Source of the DNA: Setaria digitata
Taxonomy: Eukaryota > Nematoda > Chromadorea > Rhabditida > Setariidae
DNA length: 64,000 nucleotides
Direction: 5' to 3'
Assembly: GCA_003640385.1 (NCBI GenBank)
Contig: RCAB01000070.1
Coordinates: 124,001 to 188,000 of the forward strand
Below are positions 25,552 through 37,500 of the stretch, piece after piece; positions within the stretch are counted from its first letter, which is position 1; each line of letters begins with the position of its first letter. Below the pieces are notes generated by a model. It was not told where the DNA came from. It made no database searches and saw nothing but the letters and a program-made list of their open reading frames with translations. The translations under genes were made by a program, and so were the position numbers.

Positions 25552-25987
25552 TCAATCTACACCACAACACTGCAAAAAATTTTAACAAAATATCGTTAAT
25601 TTTTGCTAGTCATATCATAATGCCTTCTAATTACTAATTAAACAGAATATATTTAAATGATAGAGGAGGAGGAATACTAAAGCTAGATCGACTAGGCTAC
25701 TTTACAGTTAAAAAATAATATTCTGATATCTTTCACTGGACAAAACTCTCATTTGGGAAGATTTCAGTTGCCTCAATTTTGCAGATAGTCACTCACGAAT
25801 TTCACATTGGCCGCATTTTGATGATGAAATTTCAAATTTTTTGGTGATGCGCATTGCTCGAGATTTTCTGTTTCTATTGGAGCTTTTTTCGAATTTAGAG
25901 GATCTTCGTCCTTAGAGTTTATTTTGAAATTTTCTCTCTTTAAAAGTATGGTGCAGAGAAGAATAGGTTTGATTTTAGGCTTTCTAG
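25552..25987. promoter_or_regulatory. Shared divergent promoter region between APC1 and the CEP295-like gene
   Basis: These 436 bases separate two start codons that point away from each other. No TATA box or recognised factor site can be named with confidence. Both products act in mitosis or at centrioles, which fits co-expression from one bidirectional promoter, but this is inferred from layout alone. TTTCTAG directly before the ATG at 25988 could serve as a spliced-leader acceptor. Confidence 0.5.
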
Positions 25988-27290
25988 ATGGGACGCTGTG
26001 GCAACACAACGGAAAGTTCCTCACAGTTATCAATACTAACAATAAATCAACGTGAAAACATTGTACGGAAAGAACGTGAAAGACGTCGTTTGATTAGGTA
26101 TGCTGAATATTTCTGAGTACAAATGAATTGGTCTGAATAGGGTAGCTTTCAGATTGCTGTTTTGTTTGAGATTCCGGATATTGCTTGAAGAGGAGCTAAT
26201 TTTCTTTTTAGTTCCAGCTCTCATTGTCTTGTTTTTTCCTCTTTTTGTAGATGTAGAATTAGGCAAAAGAATTTGAAAGGAAAGAGGCGCATATGAATGG
26301 TAATTTATTGGGAGCATATTTTAAAGTGACTGATTTGGAACTTATACGTGAACTGTTATTAATGCACTTTAACTCTTTCACTTTGTTAATTTTTCCAGTC
26401 TCCAGTCTCTTTAATTTTTATAGCCTTGCTACAATGATATGGTTTCTGTATTGATTTTTTTCCGTAACCCTAATTTCTACAAATCATCGACAGTTAGTGT
26501 CGGGAAGCCATTCGTCAGCAACGCTAATTGCTGCTTCCAGTATTTTTTACCCGTGTTTCTTGGTTTTCTGTTTGCTGACCATTTCCCCTATCTCTTTTAA
26601 AGTCGAATTTTTAGCAGAAGTTATGATCAGAAAAAATATGAGCCGCATAAGCCAAGTATAACGAATGAATGAAACCTTATGTTGGCCAATTCATGCACTG
26701 AGAATAAGGGTCAGAAGTAGCCACTATATATGTAACTTACTTATTCGCTGCAACGTTTCAGTTTTTTTTTATTGAAGCTTTCAGATATCAGCAAGTGCGT
26801 CAATTAAGCGCTGAAAACGCAGCGAAAATACGGGAGCGTGTAAAAGCGGCAAAACAAAGGGAGATAGAAGAACTGAAAAAACGGATAACAGATGCAGTCG
26901 TTCAGCGAGATCATTTAGCTTCCAGTGATACAATGTCTCATGTTAATATCGATAAGAGTACACTAGTAGGTTTTATGGGATCTGAATTTTTTTTTTTTAT
27001 TAAGCAAAAGTGGAGAATTTGTTGCTGAAAATACGATTTGAGAAAATAGAAATTTCTCTAGTATAGATTTTTCCAGTTTACTGAATTTAATTTAGCCGTC
27101 GCAAACACCGCGTAGGTCACATCGGCATCAAATTACTCGTGAAGAATTGGAACGTGCCGTACATCGACATCATGAAGCATTGAAGAAATTGCGTCGAGAA
27201 AATGAACGGGAGCAACGACGGCGTGAATTCATATTGGAAAGGCGAAGGAAAGCACAGGAAGTAGCAAATGTTCGATCCAGAAGAATCTGA
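25988..27290 (+). CDS. Small coiled-coil protein resembling the CEP295/Ana1 N-terminus
   Basis: Three exons in phase: 25988-26097, 26785-26965 and 27096-27290, giving 161 residues. The ATG follows TTTCTAG and an in-frame TAG, so it is the start. The protein is very rich in Arg, Lys and Glu and should be almost wholly helical. Two blocks look like the start of CEP295 (Drosophila Ana1), which builds centrioles: residues about 21-50 (NIVRKERERRRLIRYQQVRQ, then charged helix) against the family's ERRRKLRLLQVREQ block, and residues about 125-161 (HHEALKKL ... RRKAQEVANVRSRRI) against its HKEALK ... ARKEALLVEKERS block. Vertebrate CEP295 exceeds 2,000 residues, so this would be a minimal form. The comparison is from memory of the family and charged coiled coils align easily, so the assignment is tentative; the gene itself is secure. 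Confidence 0.85.
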
Positions 27291-28434
27291 TTTAGTAGTT
27301 GTAATTTATAATTATCTTACATAGTTTTCACATAGAAATATTATTTCATATAAACTTCACGCAGTAGTAGATATTAGAAGTAATAGCATATACGAATTTT
27401 TACATTTTCGTGCTTTAAACGTCTTTCTTAATTCTTTTTTTTTTTCGTTGTATAAATGTAAAATTTTTTAGCCATTGGCTGTTCTGTATTATACATTATT
27501 TAAACTGTCGCTAATTCTCATTCATTTCGATGAGGCGAAGATTTTGATTTATGAATTGTAAAACTCTCTTGTTTCATTGGAAATGTCATTTCACAGCCTC
27601 ATTAGTAGTGTGCATGGGACTTGAAATCTTTCACTTCTGATTTGTACTATATGCTTGAAAAATCCTTTATAAACTGATGATGCTATAAAATTAAACACTG
27701 ACGGAATTTCAAATGAAATTTGTTTTTTCAATGGTTATGCAAAATTGATCATCGTCGGTTGGAGATCATCACAGATTGCTGAGCATCCTGGCAAGTGGGC
27801 GGACAGCACTAATTCTAAAAGCATGTCAACTGACCGGTGAAAGGACTCTGTTTCGGGACTCGTTCACAGACGTCGAAAGTGAGCCGTATACATGAAATTT
27901 CGTTTTCGTACAATAACCACGGCAAGTATTCCTCTCTGAAGTATCTCGAAATTCAATTCGGAAGTAGAAGGTCGTGAACGTTAAAGGAGATTTTTGCCTA
28001 CAACTTTTTTTAAATAGGGCCTTGCAAATGATTTTTCAAGATGAATTTGACTGAGAAGGATCCAACAAAAATTGGGACTTGATAAAAATGAGGTGGTGTT
28101 GCAAGTTGATTCTGTTGGAAGATACATTTACTTGCTTTTTTTTTCTTTTTTTATAGAACTGCTTCGTATTCACTACACCACACTGTTAATAACCGTAAAA
28201 ATAATAGCTTGAGAAGGGATTTTGAAGCTAAAGAGGAGTAGTACCAAAAAAAATATTAATTTAAGCAGTTAGTCGGAAACATAAAGAAGGAGGTGGAAAA
28301 AAAAAAGTGCAGAAGGACTCTAATCTCTGTGATTTAATTATGGTTATCATGAAAACCTTTCCCTTCTTATAGGTGGTCATTTCGTTTATTCATTTCCACA
28401 CTGTAATGTCTCAGTAAAATATATCATATCCCTC
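27291..28434. other. Convergent intergenic region
   Basis: Between the stop of the CEP295-like gene (+) and the stop of the secreted cysteine-rich gene (-). It is AT-rich with several poly-T and poly-A runs and no convincing exon. It should contain both 3' UTRs. A further 3' exon of the - strand gene cannot be excluded, because a good donor overlaps that gene's stop codon. Confidence 0.5.
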
Positions 28435-31400
28435 TTACCTATGCCATGTTTCCCTGCGGTGATTGATGTACCATTGTCGGAATTTTTCGAATTGTTCATT
28501 GCTCACATCCCATTTTTTCCGTCTCTCTTCCAGTTCTTTCTTTATCGTTTCTCCAATCAGTTCCTCTTTGATTCGTTTTTTTTCAGCAATTTCAACAGTT
28601 GCATTTGTTGCCAAACGAAGTTTCACGACAACGGTGCCCTAAATGAAGAAGATACCTAGGCAAAATTACAAAAAGTGGAAAAGGAATTGTTCACTGAAGT
28701 TGATCATTTAGAAAATCAATAAAGTTGATCACTTTTGATTGGTAAACATATAATTTGGTACTCAAGGAACAGATCTGAATAACTGCTAATGCTATTCCAT
28801 GTGTAATTTTGTGTAACGATTGCATTCATAAGCATTTTATTTTGTTAAAATTATTCAATTTAGTTATATGTTAGCTGGCAAATTAGAGTAAATTTTGTTT
28901 CTCCTCATAGATTAAAGTTTTGAGAAAAAAAAAAGACAGTTTCTGACTGAACAGGTAATTAGTATATAAAGTTGTAGGAGTGAAAAAAAAAAAAGACGAA
29001 CTTACATGTCCAACTTGCTGTAGAGAAGAAAGTGCTAGTCGATAATCGGAAAGTTTATCACTTTGAAGAAAATCAAATTGGCAATCATTGTCGCTATCGA
29101 AGGTAGACCAATCATTGAAGCAAAATTCTTTCCTGAATTAGAAGCATTGTCGTCTTTTCAACCTTTTAAAACATAGTGATTTTTTTTAAATCGATTTTAT
29201 TGAAGTTACTTTAATAGTCTAAGATGTAAAAGAAATTAATCTAAATAGAACTCTGAAAGTTGGAAAATATGTGGATACGAGAGAACCAGACGGTGCAAAT
29301 ACCTATAGAATCTACTCATCCTTAATCGACTGATTTGACTCGATAAACTTGACAGGTAAGACGATTAATGTAAAATGCATAAGAAAAAATTGAGATAAAG
29401 AATAAATGAGTAAGAAAAAAAACTGAACTTCAGATGACTAGCTAAAGGAACAAACTTCAGGTGATCAAAATTCATATTTACCTGAACGTATAAAATCCTG
29501 GATATTTGGGACACTTAATACCTCTTAACTGATCCATCAATGTCGACTGTTTCCCGTCCTCTTGTAGCTGTTGCAAACTTTCGCAAATATCACAATAATA
29601 GCTAAGAAAATATATGGAAAATGAGTGCATATTATTGGGAAGTTTGAAAAAGAATAAAAAGTACGGAAAAAAATTCCGTCCCTATTTTTCCTTTTTTTTT
29701 CCTTTTTTTTTTCTTTTTTTTTTTTTTGTGCATTTTATCAGAATGCAAATTGATATGAATACTGACAATTTTTAAACATTATTTCAAAAGTATTATTAAT
29801 GATTATTATTATATACTAGCATTTCAATAGAAGTAATACATTCTTTTTACTTTCGGGAGTATTGTTTTTATAATTGGCCAGATTTGGCTTAAATTTAAGT
29901 TAAAGCAAGAAACAAAAAAAAAAAAAAAAAAGGAAGCTCGAAACAAATTTTAATTTCAACAATGGATTTAACACTATATGCAATATATTATCAGTCTTGT
30001 ATTATATTCCTACCACATATGAAAACATCTTGAATTTTGCATTTACATTTGTCCAGTCGTGCACTGAATCTGAAAATGTTTCTGATATGCAATTTTTTTG
30101 AAAATTTTTTTTTTTTTTTCAAAATTTTTCTGATATGCAAACTTTTCTTATATTTCTTTTAGCCGGTGCTCATTTTGCATAGATTTTTCGGCACTGTCCA
30201 GCGATCACTTCACTTAAATATTTTTTATTATTGGCCAGTTTTGGTAGTGATAATGAGCCATTTCACATGCACAAAAGTTCATATTTTCCTTTATAATAAC
30301 TGCAAGCCTTATTGTCATCAAAAAAAAAAAATCTGCGTTATTTGCGGCGAAATGTGCTAATCAGCATTTTTCTTTTTGATAACAGGCATAACTTGAACGT
30401 CGATTTGTAATCCTTTATTATCAGTTGATCATTAGATAATAAAAATGACCGCTTGTTATCAGTTCATCATTGTTTGATTCCATTTTTTAATATTAAAATG
30501 GCGAAATTATTGAAAACGAAATAGTTAAGCAAATAAGTCATTGTGAAAATTAAAGACTTAAAGTTTTAAGGAGTAGGAACTAAACATTTTGGAAATAAAT
30601 ATTTTGAAAAGTTTGGAAAATAAAAAAAAAAAATAAAAATTAAAAAAAAAAAACACCATTTACCAGTTATTTCCGTAGCCACCACAGCCATTGTTACTAG
30701 CATTTTGGCATTTCAAATCCGTAAAATCCTTTACATTCCACCACTGATACTCAACTTTGGCAAAGAAACTATTACCCATTGCATCATTGTTATCCAGCAC
30801 TCGAATATTTTTAATCTCAATGTTGAAGCAGCCCGGAAATTTGACGACTTTTGGACGAATGACAACATGTCGTGGATCCATTTCCAGAATCTTCTTGGAT
30901 CCTGGTCTAGCTAAAAGGAAAAAGTATTAGATTAAAAGCCTGCAATGTTTATATTTCCCATAGAAGTGCAAATGTCTTGGAAGGATGTTTCCAACAGTCT
31001 AGCTGAATATGTCAGAGGCAGGAAAAAATAGTTAGACTGCTGAATCTTGAATAAAACATCCTGCTCCCTAGAACCCTGTTGTAAATCACTCGTAATCTGC
31101 ACCAAATAATTTCAATGAGTGGTATAAGTCCATTTTGAAGTGAGCTGAAATTATTTCCGCAAATTTATTTAAACTATGTAAGCTCAGAGTTTAGAGAAGC
31201 ATTTAGTTGCTTCACTGACTAACTAACTGATTGAGGAGCAAAATATGTACCTAAGTTAAATGTATAGACAAGAGATAAGTTGACGACTTAGTGTGTTGCT
31301 GAAATAGTAATTACAGTAGCAACTAATTATTCGGATTACAGGCAATGTTAAAGAACATGTCACATATCGGTATTATATTGTTAACTTGTATTTTTATCAT

Positions 31401-32807
31401 TTATTACTGGTTCAATAACATATATGATGGTTACGCTTATTGCACTGTTAACTCATATATGATTGTTACGCTTGCAATCTTGGTAAATTAGTATGAAAAG
31501 TAATTTTCTCTCCTACATACTACTATCAGATCAACTTTGATTTCATTTGCTGGATTTCTAACAGCTATTCCTATTGTACTCGATATTATTGTTATTGATG
31601 TTGATCTGTATGCTACTGTTTTTAGTCATGTTTTTATTGTCATTATTGTTTCACTTAAATATTGTCACGTCCGATCTTTGTTTAAAGCAACAGTCCCTAT
31701 TTGTGTTTATAATGCTTTGATTGCTTTTTTTTTTTTACTATGAAGTCAATTTATTGAAATAGAAATGAAAGAGTTAGAGGGCAAAAAGTTTTTGAATTTA
31801 ATTTGCATGGAAAAATGACGCACAATACGGGAAATGAACTGGATGATGATAATGATTTCGGCAAATGGATGACAAACCGGTTCACCATTCAGGTTGATTC
31901 CGTTCATTCTAGCTTCAATCCAAAAATATCCTCCCAGCCAGCAATTTCCCTTATTCTTGGCTCTGCTAAAACTGGTTTTACTACTTGCAAACTATACAAA
32001 TGTTTATGCTACCTTCCGTTTCATTAATGTACACATATCATAAAATGATCATCGTTGTTTTTTAATTTTTCAATCATTTTTAAAAAAAAATCACTGATGA
32101 TTTTGATGTAATTTTAAGCATTTCTAGCTGTCACAAACTGTTTGCTGCTTCAGTGTGATTAATGATTGTAATTAAACTAAACTAACTGGATCAAGTGCAA
32201 CAAGTTCATCATTTCTACTCTCTCTCGTGCATTATCTGGAAGTTGCTACACACTGAGATAATATTCCTGTTCATCAACTCTTTTAAAATTGCCTTTACTG
32301 TTAAATTCAGGTAGCTAGTTTAGAGACAAAATATGCAATAATTTTCGAACCATTGTCTTCCAGAACTACGCTCACCAATTTTACTGCGGTTACGCGGTAG
32401 AACTGTCAAATGTTGATCGAATAACACATATTCATGATATTTGATAATTTTCCACAGACAAAATGTTGAAAGAAAAGTAAATTAGAGAAAAATAATGCAA
32501 TCAAATATTAGCTGATGATAAACTTACAACAACTTGCATCAGCTTTTCCTGGAATTAGCCAAATAGCTTGCTGTGAACATCGGGCTAAATTGCTCTTGGC
32601 TGATGTTGAATGAAACATTTGCGGATAACGCTCTCGACATTTCGGATCCAAAATATTACAGTCAAGTTGTACACCGTTTACTAATAATACTAATTGTTGC
32701 GGAAATGGTAGTAAAAAACACCAAACAGCAGTGATAATAGTGAATTTCAGTGAAACAGATGATATTGGTAATAATGATAACGATAATGACGACAATGGTG
32801 ACAGCAT
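28435..32807 (-). CDS. Secreted or membrane-anchored cysteine-rich protein, family unknown
   Basis: Five exons in phase: 32807-32528, 30910-30664, 29601-29482, 29132-29006, 28638-28435; 325 residues. The first 45 residues hold a Ser/Leu-rich stretch and then a hydrophobic segment (VWCFLLPFPQQLVLLVNG), which fits a signal peptide or signal anchor. The remainder has at least thirteen cysteines: CNILDPKCRERYP, ARCSQQ, FPGCFNIEIKNIRVLDNN, LKCQNASNNGCGGYG, then C-x2-C-x2-C (CYYCDIC), IKCPKYPGFYTF, FCFNDW and NDCQFDF. The last exon is a beta-like stretch (GTVVVKLRLAT) followed by a long charged helix. Cysteine pattern and layout recall small lipid-binding extracellular domains such as the ML/GM2-activator type, but I see no diagnostic motif. 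The end is uncertain: CATAG|GTAAGA at 28435-28440 is both a stop and a perfect donor. Confidence 0.8.
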
Positions 32808-32860
32808 CAGGAACTCAGCTGAAAGAACTGTTCATGTGCAAATAGTAAATCTTTCCTGTG

Positions 32861-32891
<31 letters not shown>

Positions 32892-34561
32892 AAAAATGTT
32901 TTTGAAGGAATTATTTTAAGAGAAAACTACATTAGTTATCATCAGTAGTTGTTAGTTTAGACACGACAAAAACAACGAAACAAACAATAATGAAAATGTT
33001 AGAAATATAAGAAATGTTTAATAGTTTCGTTTAGATTAGGCTCAACAAACTAGTTTATTATTTGTGGTTAGACTATTTATTCGACAGTTCAATTAAAACA
33101 TTATCAGTAGTAAATTCAGAGATAGCAAACGTAATAATAGCAACAGATCAGCTCAGCTGTAGTAACAGTAGTAACAAGCTATGATGATGATAATTATAGT
33201 AATGAAAGTGATTTCGAAAGGGAAGAGTAAAATTACTGTTACCAGTTGAATACAATTGATAGATTTCATTAAGGATAATTATGTATCACAGCAGCACCCA
33301 AATTTTTATATGAAATTCAATCCGAATAATCATTAAAATGATAGTATTTTCAAATGTTATTTTTTTTTTTTTTTAAACGATGATCTAACCATAGTGTGTG
33401 TATGTGTGTGTGTGAATCGATTGGCATTTAAATATTAAATTTTGTCAAATCATTACTATCATTATATTAATTAAATTTTTTCTATTCATATACAATGCCG
33501 AAATTCGAAATTTATTTGACTATGATTCAAAACATTTGAATGAAATTATTGCTATTATTACATGACAAGATTTATGACATTAAATTATCACTCTTTTTAT
33601 TCAAAAATTTAATTCTATGATTTAAATAAAATTATTAAATTGCAAATATATAATCGAATTGAATATGTTTGAATATAACATCTTTTATTTATTTATTTAT
33701 TTATTTTTTTTTATGACAATTCAGCTGACTACTGGGAATATTTTACCAGTAGAAACTGAAAGATAAAGTCTGGATTTTCAGAAGATTTCAAGTTTAAAGT
33801 ATCTCAAGGACACATTCCCAAGTTTATCTCTAAAAAAATTTAAACTGAAAACAAAAGTTTTATCAGAGATGCACACAAAATATTGATTATTACTATTTAG
33901 ATTTAGAAATTAGTGCAAAAAAGAATGTAAACCCTTCTGTATTAGACAGTTACAAGTGCATGGGTAATTAAATATTAGCTCAGTTTTTTTCAGTAATGTT
34001 CTTTGGCTTTGCTTTTCTTTTTCTTTTTTGCCTTATTTTTTTTTTTTTTTGTTTACGAAAATTACTTCAAATCACTGCAGAAGATAATAATAACGAATAT
34101 TTGGTTATTCAATGATGTCTTCATGTTTTAGCTATTTTAATATACATATTTTATTTTTTAAAATGCAGTGTATAAAAATATTGAATATTAAATTTGCATA
34201 TTACAGGTTTAATAAAATTTTTTGGTCGTTTAATTTTAATATTGTTATCATTGTCCTGCTTTTGTTTATTGTTGTTGCTGTCGTTGTTGTTGTTGTTATT
34301 TGTTTTTTCTTCATTCCTTTTTAGCGTTGCGTGTCACGTTTGACTCGTTACTCCGTGACGAACTTTGTGTATCATCTAACTTGATTGACGGCAACTTAAG
34401 TATATTACCTTGATTACAGTAGGAAAAGTCTATGAAACGAATTATGAAGTTATGCGCAAATGTTTTTATAAAAGAATTAATTTATGAATTTATAGAAATT
34501 AATTTAATAAAAAGGTATTTCTTTCGGTATCTTCAGCAGTAAAAAACTCGCTTTTGCAGTC
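32808..34561. other. Intergenic region with simple repeats
   Basis: Lies upstream of the secreted cysteine-rich gene and downstream of the SLC26 gene. It contains a 30-base poly-A (32861-32890), a (GT)n tract (33394-33414), TTTA repeats near 33684-33703 and several poly-T runs. One + strand frame at 34112-34324 is a Val/Phe-rich translation of low-complexity DNA, and I do not call it a gene. Confidence 0.6.
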
Positions 34562-37500
34562 TTATTGTTGAACAAAAACAGTAGCCTTATGATTTGCACT
34601 ATTATAAGCATTAATTGTTCTGTCAGAAATAGAAGATGAAAGGGATGAATCAGTATAAGATACATATTCAGCTTTAAAAGTATTTTAAATTTAAAATTTA
34701 AATTCTGATTTTCAAATTTTTTTAAATTAAATTCACAAATTTCAAAATCACAAAAAAATCAAATCAAAACAAATCACAAAAAAAATAAATTCACAAACCA
34801 TTATTTTGCTTGGGATAATTTCAAGACTACCACCAAATCGAATGTCTTGTTGTTGTTCATATTGCGCTTGAGCTACAGCATCTTGCAGTGACACAAACAT
34901 GTAACTTTTCGGCACATGTTCATAAAAATTCGAATTCTCGAACATCTGCCTTACAGCTACTTAAATTGAAGACTTTTATGCGTTTATTTTCTCTTTTATT
35001 AGTCATAATTGAATCACAATGTGCCCTCTTGATGTTGAGAAATTCCTTCCCCGGTACTTTTCCAAGATAATTTGTTGTTTTAGGATAATTTCAAGATATG
35101 ATTGTTAATAACATTAAATAGTTGCTTCGTCTGAAATTCTTATCACTTAGGCTATTTCTAATGATAAATGATAGGAAATCAGATTGAGTGACTTATGTTC
35201 ATGGTAATTTTGTTCTCGATATTAGGTAACGATGACGAATTGAAATACTAAGTTACATTTAAGTCTTTAAGTTACGAAGACAAACAGTTACCTTTACAAC
35301 AGGCGAAAAACACGGTGATATTGATAGCCTGATATTCGGCATGGGCCCGAGCCAAGGCATCAACACCCATCAAGTCGATGTATGGAAATGAGGAACAGTC
35401 GACAATAATATGTGTTAATTGGATCAGATCTTCCGTCTCTTCAATAGCCTCAGCATTCCGATGTGAGGGATGGATACAGTGTCGTCGTACTGTCAACTCT
35501 ACAACACATTTCTTCAGTACAAATTTCATCATTAAAAAAGCAATTAAAATTAAAACTTTTAAAATCAAAATTATCGTTATCATAAACATTCTGTGATAAA
35601 TTACAATTACAATAAGTATTGATTTGGAGAGATTTCGATTTGAAGGTATTTTGCTAATTGGAAAAATTAACTTTTGCAGAAAAAAAAATTAAAAAATAAT
35701 TGGATAAGAAATAACTAAATGAAATAGAGTGAGTTAGTAAATGAATACAAGTGCAAATAAGAAAGAATTAGTGATAAACTAATAAGTAAGCAAAGCAACG
35801 AGTAAAGTAAATGTTAAAGATGTTATTAATACTGTCAGATGATAACATTTTTTAAGTTTATCATTGATAACTTACGAATTTCTTCATCTCCAGTTGGAAT
35901 TTTATCTCCTTTCCTGATGTTATCATCTGTTGTTTTTTTCTTTTTACCAGCTGTTTGCTTTAGCTTTGCTACAATGGTTAATGGATCTAGACCTGTTGCA
36001 CTGAAAAAAAATTGAAATTTTATTTAAAAATTCGTCAAAATGACTTTTGGAAAAAGGGAAAGCGAGAAATCCGACCTCTGTTAATTTCTTTTTTCTTAAA
36101 AATTCTTGCTATCGTTTAAAAAACACGAAGAAAAAGAAATCACCTATGCATGCTCGATAAGAATAATTCAGCATTGGCAAAATATAACGGTGCATCGAAT
36201 CGGAATACCTTGATACCCGGGATTTCCATAGCTGTACGATAATGACCGATACCCTTGAAATCTGATGTTCCGGGGATACGTCCCATACATGTACTTTCTG
36301 CCCTGAATCACTTCATCTTTACCTTAAAACTTTGAAAAAGTTTGCTCTTCATTAAAATCTAATGTCTGATTTAAACACAAGGAAAATTTGCTAAAAAAAA
36401 ATAACTCATTCTGAAAATAATATATCGTGATCTGATCTAATTCAATTAAAGTCAGAGTTACAAACTTTAATTACATGAACTAATCTTAATTAATTTATTT
36501 TGCATTAAAAATGAGGATATAAAATGATATAATTTCAATTATTTTTTTTTACATCTTCACTTTTTACTCATTTCCATCACTATTCAAAATATATATGATG
36601 GTGAAAGTTTCTAAAAATCTTTCAAATTCATGAGATTTTTAGCAGTTTCAAATACCATTGTGATCGTAATACGACGGTAAGAAGGGCGAAAACAACACCG
36701 ATTGCAAGTCCAACATTAATATTTATGAGAACAACTGCCGTAAATGTTACCAGAAATATAAACTGTAGGAAAAAAAATAAAAAAAAAAAAGAAAAAACAA
36801 GAAAATTAAATTTTTCTTCATAAAATTTTATACCATAGAATCTTGTTGCTGCACTTTTTTTTTTATATATAAAAATTAATATACCAAAAAAAAAAGAAAA
36901 AATCTTTTAATAAGCTGAAAAACTATGTGAAAACAGTTGGAAAAGATAATAAAATAAAGTTTTGACTGAATTTAAACAAATAGAATACTGCGAAACACAG
37001 TGTAAAACTAACAAAATCGACGGTTGACTCTCGAAAGAGTATTCGAGACCAGCAGATTTTTAGATATAATTCTTTCATTGCAACCACAACAATGCACGAT
37101 AAAACTGTCTGAAGGAAATTTTTTGCCTAATTTATCTCAGTATTGTAAAGCTCTTCCAAATTCATCTTTTATTTAACATTGTTGTTCAATCATTTTAAAA
37201 AAATTTATCCTAATTTTGCAAGAGGAATAAAAAACAATAAATCTCTGTGCAATCATTTGTATTTTTCCATTCTTTCCCATCTTCTCCCTGTATAAAGAAT
37301 TGAAATATGAAATGAAAATGAAATTTTATCATTTTATATTCAAGTATCACACCTTAGGCAAATACTTAAATAAGGGAGCAGCTCCGAATGTAACTATTAA
37401 TAATACTATTACAACAGCCAATGTTGTTAACTGAAAAATGGCAATTAATTTGATAGCAAAAATAATAAAAGTAATGTACATATAAAAATTAAAATTCTCG

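Noticed and set aside
25773..26317. Two - strand open frames opposite the first exon and first intron of the CEP295-like gene.
   Set aside because: They overlap a well-phased exon on the other strand and have no domain or splice logic of their own.
34112..34324. + strand frame with a Val/Leu-rich stretch resembling a membrane segment.
   Set aside because: It is the translation of GTTGTT and TTTT low-complexity DNA and has no gene context.
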